12,431 nt of DNA from Verrucomicrobiota bacterium (GTDB lineage: Bacteria > Verrucomicrobiota > Verrucomicrobiia > Opitutales > Opitutaceae): NCBI GenBank assembly GCA_030916665.1, contig JAUPWC010000353.1, forward strand, positions 1-12,431, read 5' to 3'. The position numbers and the translations under genes are program-made. Below are positions 1 to 8,257 of this stretch, one piece after another. Numbering within the stretch: the first letter of the stretch is position 1; each line of letters starts with the position of its first letter. The notes beneath the pieces were generated by a model that did not search any database, was not told where the DNA came from, and saw nothing but the letters and a program-made list of their open reading frames with translations.

Positions 1-1980
1 GATCAGGTAGTGATGCAGGCCGGCCACGGCCAGCAGCGACGGAATGGGGGCGAAGTCGCGCGTGACGCCGCGATCGCTGAGGATGATGACGTTGACCTCT
101 TCCTCCTCGATCATGCGGCGGGCCATGACGGAGAGCTCCTCCATGGACTTGGCGAGGCCCTTCTCGCCGCGGGCGACGCGGAAGAGGATGGGCAGCACGC
201 CGGTCTTGAGGCCGGGCAGGTTGGTGCGGCGGATCTTGGCGAACTCCTCGTTGGTGAGGACGGGCCACTTCAGTTCGACGCGGCGGGCGGCCGTGGGCTG
301 CGGGTTGAGCAGGTTGCCCTCGGAACCGAGGCGCGACTCGGCGGAGGTGACGATCTCCTCGCGGATCGAGTCGATCGGCGGGTTGGTGACCTGGGCGAAG
401 AGCTGCTTGAAATAATCGTAGAGCAGGCGCGGCTTGTTGGAGAGGACCGCGAGGGCGGAATCGTTGCCCATCGAGCCGATGGCTTCGACGCCATCCTTGG
501 CCATGGGGGCGATGATGACGCGCTCATCCTCAAAGGTGTAGCCGAAGGCGATCTGGCGCTGGAGCAGCGTCTCATGATCCGGCACCTCGACCGTCGGGGC
601 CGGGGGCAGGTCGCTGAGGTGGACGAGGTGTTCCTTGATCCACTCGGCGTAGGGCTGCGCGGAACAGATGGCGCGCTTGATCTCCTCGTCCTCGATGATG
701 CGGCCCTGCTCGGTATCGACGAGGAACATGCGGCCGGGCTGCAGGCGGCCCTTCTGCACGATGTCCTCGGGCGGGAATTCCAGCACGCCGGCCTCGGAGG
801 CCATGACGACAATGCCGTCCTTGGTGACGTAGTAGCGGGAGGGGCGCAGGCCGTTGCGGTCGAGGATGGCGCCGATCTGGCGGCCGTCGGTGAAGCCCAT
901 CGAGGCGGGGCCGTCCCACGGCTCCATGAGACAGGAGTGATACTGGTAGAACGCGCGGCGGTCCGGGTCCATCGACTCGTGGTTGGACCACGGTTCGGGA
1001 ATCATCATCATCATCGCGTGCGCCAGCGGGCGGCCGGCGAGCACGAGGAGCTCGAGCGTGTTGTCGAACATCGACGAGTCGGAACCGTTGGGGTTCACGA
1101 TCGGGAGGATCTTCTTGATGTCGTCACCAAAAAGCGGGCTCTCGAAGAGGGCCTGGCGGGCGTGCATCCAGTTGATGTTGCCGCGGAGGGTGTTGATCTC
1201 GCCGTTGTGCGCGAGGTAACGGTAGGGATGCGCGCGCTCCCAGCTCGGGAAGGTGTTGGTCGAGAAGCGCGAGTGGACCAGCGCCAGCGCCGACTCCATC
1301 GCCGGGTGCTTCAGGTCGGGGAAGTAGTTGTCCACCTGGTCGGTGGTGAGCATGCCCTTGTAAACGAGGGTGCGGGCGGAGAGGGACGCCACATACCAGG
1401 CCTCGGCACCGGCGAGCGTGGAGGTGCGGATGTCGCTGTAGGCGCGCTTGCGGATGACGTAGAGCTTCCGCTCGAAGGCCAGTTCGTCGGCACCCTCGGG
1501 GCGCTCGATGAAGGCCTGGCGCATGAACGGCTCGGAGGACTTTGCGGTGTCGCCCAGCGAGGCGTTCTTCGTCGGCACGGTGCGCCAGCCGAGGAACTTG
1601 CAGCCCTCGGACTGCACGACCTGCTCGAAACGCTCCTCGACCTTGCGGCGGACGGTGGCGTTGCGTGGCAGATAGATCAGGCCGACGCCGTAGTTGCCGA
1701 CCTCGGGGAGGGTGAAACGCAGGGTCTTGCCGATGTCGGCGAAAAACTTGTGGGGGACCTGGATGAGGATGCCGGCGCCGTCGCCGGTGTTGATCTCGGC
1801 GCCGCTCGCACCGCGGTGGTCCAGGTTGCGCAGGATCTGGAGGCCGTCGGCCACGATCTTGTGCGTCTTGCGGCCTTTCATGTCCACGATGAAGCCGACG
1901 CCGCAGGCATCGTGTTCAAACCAAGGATCGTAAAGGCCCTGCTTGCCGGGCCGGCCGGTGGGAGCGGTGGTATTGGACAT
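1..1980 (-). CDS. gltB: Glutamate synthase large subunit (GltB paralogue 2), 3'-truncated by window edge
   Basis: Large (alpha) subunit of glutamate synthase, which releases ammonia from glutamine and adds it to 2-oxoglutarate. Only the first 660 codons are present; the frame is open to base 1. The N-terminal class II glutamine amidotransferase domain starts at Cys26 in HDACGVGF. Cys26 would become the catalytic N-terminal residue after removal of a 25-residue propeptide, as is known for this family. AHNGEINT near residue 253 and the [11 protein letters not shown] segment follow. The central domain begins after about residue 480 and includes [13 protein letters not shown] near 523 and LSDRGV near the window edge. 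The FMN and Fe-S region lies outside the window. An in-frame ATG 8 codons upstream (2004) is an alternative start; neither start has a clear Shine-Dalgarno. It lies 89 bp downstream of another gltB on the same strand, so co-transcription is plausible. Family is certain. Whether a gltD follows cannot be seen. Confidence 0.96.
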   Translation of the reverse strand, partial: MSNTTAPTGRPGKQGLYDPWFEHDACGVGFIVDMKGRKTHKIVADGLQILRNLDHRGASGAEINTGDGAGILIQVPHKFFADIGKTLRFTLPEVGNYGVGLIYLPRNATVRRKVEERFEQVVQSEGCKFLGWRTVPTKNASLGDTAKSSEPFMRQAFIERPEGADELAFERKLYVIRKRAYSDIRTSTLAGAEAWYVASLSARTLVYKGMLTTDQVDNYFPDLKHPAMESALALVHSRFSTNTFPSWERAHPYRYLAHNGEINTLRGNINWMHARQALFESPLFGDDIKKILPIVNPNGSDSSMFDNTLELLVLAGRPLAHAMMMMIPEPWSNHESMDPDRRAFYQYHSCLMEPWDGPASMGFTDGRQIGAILDRNGLRPSRYYVTKDGIVVMASEAGVLEFPPEDIVQKGRLQPGRMFLVDTEQGRIIEDEEIKRAICSAQPYAEWIKEHLVHLSDLPPAPTVEVPDHETLLQRQIAFGYTFEDERVIIAPMAKDGVEAIGSMGNDSALAVLSNKPRLLYDYFKQLFAQVTNPPIDSIREEIVTSAESRLGSEGNLLNPQPTAARRVELKWPVLTNEEFAKIRRTNLPGLKTGVLPILFRVARGEKGLAKSMEELSVMARRMIEEEEVNVIILSDRGVTRDFAPIPSLLAVAGLHHYLI

Positions 1981-2069
1981 GGAAGAGAAAAGTTGGCCGG
2001 ACATCGTGATGGTGAGAGGCGACGAAACGGCCCCCGCGGGGCGGAGGCAAGTAAAGAGGTGGGATGTGA

Positions 2070-5000
2070 CTAAGTCTGGACGGAGGCGGTCGCGGCGGGC
2101 TGGGCGCCGAACTCCTCGAAACGGTAAACCGGCAGCGGCCAGTCGGCGGTCGGTGGCAGCGGCACGACCTTCCAGAACTTGCCGGACTCGGCCGCCCAGT
2201 TGGCGGCGAGGAAGGCGGCCAGCGGGCTGCCGGTCAGCTCGGCGTGAAGGGCGACGAGCCGGCGCACCGCGGTGCTTTCCGCGGCGTCTTCGAGACGCAC
2301 CGGGCGGATGAGGGCGGGATTGTAGCGGTCGGAGAAGCTGCCCTGCTCGTCATAGACGAAGGCCAGGCCGCCGGACATGCCGGCGCCGAAGTTGAGGCCG
2401 ACCTCGCCGAGCACGACGACGGTGCCGCGGGTCATGTATTCGCAACCGTGGTCCCCCACCCCCTCGACGACGGCGGTGGCGCCGGAGTTGCGGACGGCGA
2501 AACGCTCGCCGCCGCGGCCAGCGGCGAAGAGCGAACCGCCCGTCGCGCCGTAAAGGCAGGTGTTGCCCACGATGGCGTTGTCGCGCCAAACGAACTTCTC
2601 GACGGGCTTCGGGTGGACGATGATCTCGCCGCCCGCCATGCCCTTGCCGACGTAGTCGTTGGCCTCGCCGATGAGGCGGAGCCGCACGCCCTGCACGAGG
2701 AAGGCGCCGAAGCTCTGGCCGGAACTGCCGGTGAACTGGAGGTCAACCGTGCCGGGGGGCAGCGCGTTGTTGCCGCGCGCGTAGGCGATCTGGCCGGAGA
2801 GGTAGGTGCCGACGTCGCGGTTGGCGTTCTCGACCTTGTAGCGGCCGGTGAGCTTGGCCGCGTGGCCGGTGATGATGTCGCGGGCCTCGATCACGATGGC
2901 CTCGTCGAGCGTGCCCTCGTTGCCGAAACGGGCGTTGCGCTCGCGCGTGTGGTGGCGCTCAGACTGACCGCTCGGATCGGGATCGTGGAGCACGCCGGAA
3001 AGGTTGATCAGGCGGGTCTTCGGGTTGGCGGGATCGTCGATCTGCTCGAGCAGGTCCACGCGGCCGATGACCTCGTTGAGGGTCCTGGCCCCGAGGCGCG
3101 CGAGGTAGCGGCGCACCTCCTCGGCCACGGCGTTGAAGTAGGCGATGACGTTGTCGGGCTTGCCGCGGAACTTCGCGCGCAAGTCCTCGCGCTGGGTGGC
3201 GACGCCGACCGGGCAGGTGTTCTGGTGGCAGACGCGGAACATCGCGCAGCCGGCGGCGATGAGCGCCGAAGTGCCGAAGTTGAACTCCTCCGCGCCAAGC
3301 AGCGCGGCGACGACGATGTCGCGGCCGGTCTTCATGCCGCCGTCGGTGCGGAGCACGACGCGACTGCGGAGACCGTTCATCATGAGCACCTGGTGGGCCT
3401 CGGCGACGCCGAGCACCCAGTCGGAGCCGGCGTTCTTGATCGAGCCGAGCGGCGACGCGCCCGTGCCGCCCTCGTGGCCGGAGACGAGGATGACGTCGGC
3501 GTAGGCCTTGGCCACGCCGGCGGCGACGGTGCCGACGCCGGAGGAGGCGACGAGCTTCACGCAGACCTTGGCGCGCGGGTTGACCTCCTTGAGGTCGAAG
3601 ATGAGCTGCGCGAGATCCTCGATGGAATAGATGTCGTGGTGCGGAGGCGGCGAGATGAGCTGCACGCCGGGCACGGAGTAGCGGAGGCGCGCGATGAGCG
3701 GCGTGACCTTGGCGCCGGGCAGCTGGCCGCCCTCGCCGGGCTTGGCGCCCTGCGCCATCTTGATCTCGATCTCGCGGGCGTTGGACAGGTATTCGGCCGT
3801 GACGCCGAAGCGGCCCGACGCGACCTGCTTGATCGCGGAGTTGGCGCTGTCGCCGTTCTCGCGCACGACGAAACGCTTTGGGTCCTCGCCGCCCTCGCCG
3901 GAGTTGGACTTGCCGCCGATGCGGTTCATCGCGATCGCCAGCGCCTCGTGCGCCTCGGGCGAGAGCGCGCCGAGCGACATGCCGGCCGTGGTGAAGCGCT
4001 TGCGGATGTCCTCGATCGGCTCGACCGCGTCGAGCGCGACGGGCTGCTCGGCAAACTTGATTTTGAGCAGGTCCTTGAGCGTGACGGGCGGATGCTCGTC
4101 GGCGGTGGTCGCGAAGGTCTTGTAGGCCTCGGCGTCGGGGTTGCGCACGAACTTGTGCATGCCCGCGACGACCTTGGGATTCCAGCCGTGGAACTCGCCC
4201 TCGCCGCGCTTGTTCACGCGGTAGTAGCCCTCGTGGTGCATCGCCGGCGCGGTGGCCTGGCCGACCTGGTCAGGATCGGCGGGGTCGAGCTTGGGGAACC
4301 CGCGCTCGTGACGCGCGATGGTCTCCTCGGCGATCTGGCGGTAGCCGATGCCGCCCATGGGCGAAGGCGTGCCCTTGAAGCAGTCCTCGATGACCTTGTT
4401 GCCGATGCCCAGCGCCTCGAACATGTGCGCGCCGCGGTAGCTCAGCAGCGTGCTGATGCCCATCTTGGCCATGACCTTCAGCAGGCCGGCCTCGATGGCG
4501 GACTTGAAATTCTGCTCCGCCTGCGCGGGCGTGACGGGCGCGGAGGTCTTGCCGGCGGCCGCGAGGTCGCGGACGGTCGCGAGCGCGAGCCACGGGTTCA
4601 CCGCGGCGGCGCCGTTGCCGATGAGGCAGGCGATGTGGTGGACGTCGCGCGCCTCGCCGGTCTCGGCCACGAGGTCGCAGCGCAGGCGCAGGCCGGCGTT
4701 CACGAGCTTGGTCTGCACCGCGCCCATCGCGAGCAGCATGGGAATGGCCACCTGGCCGCGGCCCACGCCGCGATCGGAAAGGATGATGACGCGCGACCCG
4801 TGGGTCTGCACGACGCTGAGCGCGCGCTTGGCCAGGTCCGCGAGGGCGTTCTCCAGCGCATCGGCCCCGGCGGCCGGATCGAAGAGCACGCTGAAACGCG
4901 CCACCCGGCCGCGCAGGAAGCCGATCTCGGAAAGCGCGGTGAGCTCGTGGTCGAGCAACACGGGCGTATCGAGCGTGACCAGACCGTCGAAGTCGGGCTG

Positions 5001-6677
5001 GTTCTCGAACAGATTGAGGCGGCCGCCGATGCCGGACTGGATCGACATGACGGACTTCTCGCGGATCGAGTCGATCGGCGGGTTGGTGACCTGCGCGAAG
5101 AGCTGTTTGAAATACTGGTAGAGCAGGCGCGGCCGGCGCGAAAGCACGGCCAGCGGCGTGTCGTCGCCCATCGAGCCGACAGGCTCCTGGCCCTCCGCGA
5201 GCGGCGTGAGGATCAGATCAAGCTCGTCGAGGTCGTAGCCGAAGGCCAGCTGCTGGTCGAGGGCGGCCGGCGCAGGCGTGAAGGGCGCGGCCGACTCCGC
5301 GACCTTCTTCGTGTAGGTCTCGGCGAACTTGTGGAGGTTGACGAGGTGCTTCTCGCACCACTCGCCGTAGTTGAAATGCGCTTCGGCGACGACGGCGGCT
5401 TTGATCTCGGCGTCCTTGAGCAGCTTGTTGTCCTTGAGGTCCACCGCGATCATGCGGCCCGGCCCGAGGCGGCCGGACTCGACGACGCGGCCGGGCAGAT
5501 CGGCGACGACGCCGGCCTCGGAGGCGAGGACGAAGTAGCCGTCGTCATAGACCTTGTAGCGCGCGGGGCGCAGGCCGTTGCGGTCGAGCGAAGCGGCGAC
5601 GAAGCGGCCGTCCGTGAACACGAGCGCCGCGGGACCGTCCCACGGCTCCATCAGGTGCGAGTGGTAGCGGTAAAAGTGGCGCAGCTCCGGCGAGAGGGCC
5701 TTGTCCTTCTCCCACGCCATCGGGACCATCATCATCATGGCGTGGAGCGGGGAACGGCCGCCGAGGACCAGCGTGTGCAGGACGTTGTCGAGGCTGGCCG
5801 AGTCGGACATGCCCGGCTGCACGATCGGGTGCAGGTCGGCGAAGCGCGCGCCCCAGACACCGCCGGCCATCGAGCGCTCGCGCGCGTCCATGCGCACGCG
5901 GTTGCCGCGGATGGTGTTGATCTCGCCGTTGTGCGCGAGGGCGCGGAACGGCTGCGCCAGGTGCCAGGTCGGGAAGGTGTTGGTCGAGTAGCGCTGGTGG
6001 AAGAGCGCGAAGGCCGTCTTGTAGTCCTTGCGGCGCAGGTCCGGGTAGAACTTGCGCACCTGCGGGGCATTGAGCAGGCCCTTGTAAACGATGGTGCGGC
6101 AGGAAAAGCTGCACACGTAGAAGCCGTCGATGCGCGCGGCGAGGCAGCGGCGCTCCGCGACCATGTGCGCGAGGAACAGCTTCCGCTCGAACTCGGCCTC
6201 GGTGAGTTCCTCGAGCCGCGCGACAAGCGCCTGCGCGATGACCGGCACGGACTCGGCGGCCTTGCGGCCCAGGATGGAGATGTCCACCGGCACCTCACGC
6301 CAGCCGAGGAAGGCGAGCCCCTCCTCCTTGACGGCCTCGATGACGATCTTGCGCGCGTGGGCCTGGGCGAGGTCGTTGCCGCGCGGCAGGAAGATCATGC
6401 CGACGCCCAGCTCGTTGTCGGCCGGGGCGGTCTTCTTCTGGGTCTCGAAATACTCGCGGAAAATCTCGTAGGGCAGCTGGGTGAGCACGCCGGCGCCGTC
6501 GCCGGTGATGGCATCGGCGTCGATCGCGCCGCGGTGGGCCAGGGCCTTCAGGGCGCCGAGGGCGCGGGCCAGCACGTCGTGGCTGCGTTCACCGGTGATA
6601 CGGGCGACGAAGCCGACGCCACAGGCGTCATGTTCAAACTCGGGATTATAGAGCGGAGATGGCCGGATTTTGCTCAC
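2070..6677 (-). CDS. gltB: Glutamate synthase large subunit (GltB paralogue 1), complete
   Basis: Complete 1535-residue large subunit of NADPH- or ferredoxin-dependent glutamate synthase, a normal length for the family. Domains in order: a class II glutamine amidotransferase from Cys19 (HDACGVGF) to about 435, with AHNGEINT near 245; a central domain; the FMN-binding synthase domain (about 840-1230) with [16 protein letters not shown] near 921 and [15 protein letters not shown]; the 3Fe-4S ligands Cys1144, Cys1150 and Cys1155 (C-x5-C-x4-C, ending NTCPVG); and a C-terminal glycine-rich beta-helix from about 1316 ([10 protein letters not shown]). The GTG at 6677 was chosen because it leaves an 18-residue propeptide before the catalytic Cys. 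The frame stays open to 7172, but that extension reads through the antisense of a tRNA and is not coding. No good Shine-Dalgarno is visible. It probably has its own promoter in 6678-6840. It cannot be told from sequence alone whether it pairs with GltD or uses ferredoxin. Confidence 0.96.
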   Translation of the reverse strand: MSKIRPSPLYNPEFEHDACGVGFVARITGERSHDVLARALGALKALAHRGAIDADAITGDGAGVLTQLPYEIFREYFETQKKTAPADNELGVGMIFLPRGNDLAQAHARKIVIEAVKEEGLAFLGWREVPVDISILGRKAAESVPVIAQALVARLEELTEAEFERKLFLAHMVAERRCLAARIDGFYVCSFSCRTIVYKGLLNAPQVRKFYPDLRRKDYKTAFALFHQRYSTNTFPTWHLAQPFRALAHNGEINTIRGNRVRMDARERSMAGGVWGARFADLHPIVQPGMSDSASLDNVLHTLVLGGRSPLHAMMMMVPMAWEKDKALSPELRHFYRYHSHLMEPWDGPAALVFTDGRFVAASLDRNGLRPARYKVYDDGYFVLASEAGVVADLPGRVVESGRLGPGRMIAVDLKDNKLLKDAEIKAAVVAEAHFNYGEWCEKHLVNLHKFAETYTKKVAESAAPFTPAPAALDQQLAFGYDLDELDLILTPLAEGQEPVGSMGDDTPLAVLSRRPRLLYQYFKQLFAQVTNPPIDSIREKSVMSIQSGIGGRLNLFENQPDFDGLVTLDTPVLLDHELTALSEIGFLRGRVARFSVLFDPAAGADALENALADLAKRALSVVQTHGSRVIILSDRGVGRGQVAIPMLLAMGAVQTKLVNAGLRLRCDLVAETGEARDVHHIACLIGNGAAAVNPWLALATVRDLAAAGKTSAPVTPAQAEQNFKSAIEAGLLKVMAKMGISTLLSYRGAHMFEALGIGNKVIEDCFKGTPSPMGGIGYRQIAEETIARHERGFPKLDPADPDQVGQATAPAMHHEGYYRVNKRGEGEFHGWNPKVVAGMHKFVRNPDAEAYKTFATTADEHPPVTLKDLLKIKFAEQPVALDAVEPIEDIRKRFTTAGMSLGALSPEAHEALAIAMNRIGGKSNSGEGGEDPKRFVVRENGDSANSAIKQVASGRFGVTAEYLSNAREIEIKMAQGAKPGEGGQLPGAKVTPLIARLRYSVPGVQLISPPPHHDIYSIEDLAQLIFDLKEVNPRAKVCVKLVASSGVGTVAAGVAKAYADVILVSGHEGGTGASPLGSIKNAGSDWVLGVAEAHQVLMMNGLRSRVVLRTDGGMKTGRDIVVAALLGAEEFNFGTSALIAAGCAMFRVCHQNTCPVGVATQREDLRAKFRGKPDNVIAYFNAVAEEVRRYLARLGARTLNEVIGRVDLLEQIDDPANPKTRLINLSGVLHDPDPSGQSERHHTRERNARFGNEGTLDEAIVIEARDIITGHAAKLTGRYKVENANRDVGTYLSGQIAYARGNNALPPGTVDLQFTGSSGQSFGAFLVQGVRLRLIGEANDYVGKGMAGGEIIVHPKPVEKFVWRDNAIVGNTCLYGATGGSLFAAGRGGERFAVRNSGATAVVEGVGDHGCEYMTRGTVVVLGEVGLNFGAGMSGGLAFVYDEQGSFSDRYNPALIRPVRLEDAAESTAVRRLVALHAELTGSPLAAFLAANWAAESGKFWKVVPLPPTADWPLPVYRFEEFGAQPAATASVQT

Positions 6678-6712
6678 TAAGGTTGTTGGTCGGAGGTTAA
6701 TCAACGCGCACC

Positions 6713-6755
6713 GCCGCCGGCTCTGGCAATAGCGTTTTTTGCCCGGCGGCAGAGC
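6713..6755 (-). promoter_or_regulatory. Structured gltB leader with two mutually exclusive hairpins
   Basis: In the minus-strand transcript, GCCGCCGG (6750-6743) can pair perfectly with CCGGCGGC (6720-6713) across a 22-nt loop, ending 35 nt before the gltB start codon. A second stem, GCTCTG (6755-6750) with CAGAGC (6725-6720), uses overlapping bases at both ends. The pairings have no linker between their strands, so both should not form at once. This is the layout of a switching leader, but high GC makes chance pairing fairly likely. It matches no riboswitch class I recognise. Confidence 0.35.
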
Positions 6756-6791
6756 GGCTTGCACAGGCGCGCGCGGCAGAGCGGAGCACAG
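6746..6791. repeat. Tandem imperfect direct repeat (~20 bp x 2) in gltB leader
   Basis: The 12-mer GCGGCAGAGCGG occurs at 6746-6757 and again at 6773-6784. Each copy is followed, after 3 or 1 bases respectively, by GCACAG (6761-6766 and 6786-6791). The two units (6746-6766 and 6773-6791) are separated by 6 bases. On the transcribed strand each unit reads CTGTGC, then CCGCTCTGCCGC. The unit spacing of 25-27 bp is irregular relative to the helical repeat. It could be a regulator binding site, a slippage duplication or chance. The sequence itself is seen directly; the role is unknown. Confidence 0.5.
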
Positions 6792-6821
6792 ATTTGGAAC
6801 ATCGTGATGAAGCCTGTCATA

Positions 6822-6837
6822 AGCGTATTTCAGGCCA
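6822..6837 (-). promoter_or_regulatory. Possible sigma-54-type (-24/-12) promoter of gltB
   Basis: The minus strand reads TGGCCTGAAATACGCT from 6837 to 6822. GG and GC are spaced as in the sigma-54 consensus TGGCAC-N5-TTGCW, and TGGC plus the final GCT match. The intermediate AC and TT do not. A transcript would start near 6811 and give a leader of about 135 nt before the GTG at 6677. Nitrogen-assimilation genes are classic sigma-54 targets in other bacteria, which makes the location suggestive. The match is partial and one such site in GC-rich DNA may be chance. Confidence 0.22.
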
Positions 6838-6928
6838 GCCGATGGACGAAATCCCGCGGCGGCGGAAGGCGCGGCGGCGGCTTTGTTTTTTACGCGTCTT
6901 GTCCGCCTTCGTCGGTTCTTTGGCGAGA

Positions 6929-6955
6929 TGAACCGGACGTTCTGGGCCCGGTTCA
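6929..6955. repeat. 8-bp perfect inverted repeat with AT-rich flank
   Basis: TGAACCGG (6929-6936) and CCGGTTCA (6948-6955) form a perfect 8-bp inverted repeat with an 11-nt spacer, followed on the plus strand by AATATTTTGTTT. It could be an operator upstream of gltB, or a hairpin with a weak T-rich tail acting as a terminator toward the tRNA. No plus-strand gene upstream needs a terminator, so the operator reading is slightly preferred. Confidence 0.35.
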
Positions 6956-7013
6956 ATATTTTGTTTGCTACGCCCGTTTCTTTGGGGTCTGGTTGCCGCC
7001 CTTCGGTCGAAAT

Positions 7014-7090
7014 CGGGACGTAGCTTAGCCTGGTAGAGCGCTTGCTTCGGGAGCAAGAGGTCGAGAGTTCGAATCTCTCCGTCCCGACCA
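7014..7090 (+). tRNA. trnP(cgg): tRNA-Pro, anticodon CGG
   Basis: A 77-nt tRNA with a complete cloverleaf. The acceptor stem CGGGACG (7014-7020) pairs with CGTCCCG (7080-7086), followed by discriminator A and an encoded CCA (7088-7090). The anticodon stem CTTGC/GCAAG encloses the loop TTCGGGA, which places anticodon CGG at 7048-7050 (reads CCG, proline). The T arm is GAGAG-TTCGAAT-CTCTC (7063-7079). CCG is an abundant codon in this GC-rich DNA. An intrinsic terminator follows 8 nt downstream, consistent with a single-gene transcript. All arms pair perfectly; nothing suggests a degenerate gene. Confidence 0.98.
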
Positions 7091-7098
7091 TTTGAAGT

Positions 7099-7131
7099 AA
7101 GCCACTTTGCGCAAGCAGGTGGCTTTTTGTT
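7099..7131 (+). terminator. Intrinsic terminator of tRNA-Pro
   Basis: AAGCCAC (7099-7105) pairs with GTGGCTT (7119-7125) around a 13-nt loop, and the stem runs directly into TTTTTGTTT. It sits 8 nt after the CCA end of the tRNA, the expected place for its rho-independent terminator. Confidence 0.85.
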
Positions 7132-7222
7132 TGGTCAGGCTGCCGTGTCGGGCATTCGCCCTCGAAATCCATCCGGGGGGCTCATCCTGCGGCTTCACCC
7201 CAACCGGTGCGCCCGTGAAGTC

Positions 7223-7381
7223 CCTCCCCTGCTTCGGAGCCTTGCGCCCGACGCCGCGGCCAAAATCCCGGTGGCGAAGCGCGCCCTCGCCCCCGGAGCG
7301 AACGGCACGGCCACGCTCAAGGTCACGCTGCCGCGCCAGTCGGTGAATCGGATCGAAGTCGTGTTCAACCCCGGCAAATGA
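7223..7381 (+). pseudogene. C-terminal fragment of a larger, possibly exported, protein
   Basis: The frame ending at the TGA at 7379-7381 reads APDAAAKIPVAKRALAPGAN, then GTATLKVTLPRQSVNRIEVV, then FNPGK. Third positions are almost all G or C, as in the neighbouring real genes. The alternating hydrophobic pattern looks like the last strands of a C-terminal beta-sandwich, as found at the end of many secreted glycoside hydrolases; the family cannot be assigned. No convincing start or Shine-Dalgarno exists. Upstream of about 7220 the frame loses coding character and soon meets the tRNA terminator. It is best read as the 3' remnant of a gene whose 5' part was lost, with the break just downstream of the tRNA. 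A short real ORF (7127-7381, 84 residues) is a less likely alternative. It ends 18 bp from the stop of the convergent MBL gene. Confidence 0.42.
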
Positions 7382-7399
7382 TCCGTAACCCTTTCGGTC

Positions 7400-8251
7400 C
7401 TACGCCGACAGAAACGGATTGAAACGCTTCTCGTTGGCCGCGGTGGTCAGCGGGCCGTGTCCGGGGGCGATCAGGGTTTCGTCGCCCAGCAAACCCATGA
7501 TGCGGCGCGAGTGCTGGAGCTGCCGCTGGCAGCAGAAGTAGCCGCCACCCAGCGAGCCGGCGAAGATGAGATCGCCGGAGATCAGCACGCTCGGAGCGGC
7601 AGGATAACCCGTGGATTTCACGAGGTAGCAGTTGTGCTCGTCGGCGTGGCCAGGAGTGCTGAAGGCCGTGACTGACAGGCCGGCATACGCGACGGTCTGC
7701 CCCTCGCCCAGCCCGCGGCATTGCGGCCAGCGTCCGCTCGGCGGACCGTGGAAGAAGCCGAGTTCGGTTTCGCACAGCACCACCTCCAGCCCGCCGACAT
7801 GCTCGGCCTCGTAATGGGTGACGAACACGGCCTCGATCCGCTGGATGTGCTCGGGCCACGCGCGGTGCAACTCGGCATGGCTGGCACCGGTGTCGAACAG
7901 CAGCGCACTGTCGCCACCGGCGGACACGAGGTAGGCGTTGGCCACGCCGACGCCGAAGGGCATGCGCAGCGGGTGCAGGGCGAATGGCAGGCCGGCCGGT
8001 TCCGGCAGCGGGTAGCGGCCCTGCGCGAGCGCGCTGAGGCCCACTTCGTTGAGATTGAGCACGGCGGCGAGACGGGAGATCTCGGCGGCGGTCAGGTCGG
8101 GGCGGTAGTCGAAAGCATCCTTGAGTCGGCCGGCGTCGATGTTGGCGGCAGCGGCGAGGCTTTCGAGCGACAACGGCACGTTGCGCGCGGCCTTCTCCAG
8201 CACATCGCCGAGTTCGTCCTCGAGAGCGGGTTGGTGGAAGATCGACGGCAT
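7400..8251 (-). CDS. Metallo-beta-lactamase-fold protein with N-terminal HTH-like domain
   Basis: A 283-residue soluble protein. Residues about 14-76 resemble a Cro/XRE-type helix-turn-helix domain (LSLESLAAAANIDAGRL, then ISRLAAVLNLNEVGLSAL). Residues about 90-283 are a metallo-beta-lactamase domain: LLFDTGAS (117-124), VTHYEAEHVGG (144-154), STPGHADEHN with His202, ISGD with Asp227, and APGHGP with His265. The usual HxHxDH metal motif is instead H146-Y-E148-A-E150-H151. The other ligands are intact, so this is a variant rather than a dead copy. Flavodiiron proteins carry H-x-E-x-D-H at this site, giving a diiron centre, but their flavodoxin domain is absent here. The substrate is unknown; glyoxalase-II-like or lactonase-like hydrolysis are possibilities. 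The start at 8251 is chosen; an in-frame ATG at 8281 would add 10 residues. It is divergent from pyrE. No terminator is seen after the gene. Confidence 0.88.
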   Translation of the reverse strand: MPSIFHQPALEDELGDVLEKAARNVPLSLESLAAAANIDAGRLKDAFDYRPDLTAAEISRLAAVLNLNEVGLSALAQGRYPLPEPAGLPFALHPLRMPFGVGVANAYLVSAGGDSALLFDTGASHAELHRAWPEHIQRIEAVFVTHYEAEHVGGLEVVLCETELGFFHGPPSGRWPQCRGLGEGQTVAYAGLSVTAFSTPGHADEHNCYLVKSTGYPAAPSVLISGDLIFAGSLGGGYFCCQRQLQHSRRIMGLLGDETLIAPGHGPLTTAANEKRFNPFLSA

Positions 8252-8257
8252 GCCGTC
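8244..8257. promoter_or_regulatory. 14-bp perfect palindrome over the HTH-MBL start codon
   Basis: GACGGCATGCCGTC is a perfect 14-bp palindrome centred between 8250 and 8251. It contains the proposed ATG (8251-8249) of the HTH-MBL gene and lies in the short divergent gap to pyrE. A second palindrome, AAAGGCCTTT, lies at 8269-8278. XRE-type proteins often bind palindromes near their own promoters, so autoregulation is conceivable. No binding is demonstrated by the sequence. Confidence 0.3.

Larger units (their letters stand above)
6678..7013. other. Non-coding region between gltB and tRNA-Pro
   Basis: About 336 bases without a convincing gene. Frames open here on either strand lack family resemblance and overlap the tRNA. 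The region should carry the gltB promoter and 5' leader (minus strand) and the tRNA promoter (plus strand). Visible structure is listed separately: a GC-rich inverted repeat just upstream of gltB, a tandem imperfect repeat, a possible sigma-54-type element and an 8-bp inverted repeat. No sigma-70 promoter with two good hexamers is evident on either strand. Confidence 0.7.

Noticed and set aside
2028..2046. CCCCGCGGGG palindrome in the gap between the two gltB genes
   Set aside because: Short, pure GC, no T tract on either side. Not enough to call a terminator or operator.
10..2073. 687-codon open frame antisense to the partial gltB
   Set aside because: Same low-complexity shadow pattern. The minus strand encodes a clear glutamate synthase.
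2244..6680. 1478-codon open frame antisense to the complete gltB
   Set aside because: Its composition is Ala/Gly/Arg/His/Asp-biased with no recognisable domain, and it mirrors gltB codons with G/C at third positions. It is a shadow produced by high GC.
6759..7028. 89-codon plus-strand frame in the gltB/tRNA gap
   Set aside because: It runs into the tRNA, has no start signal and shows no coding bias.
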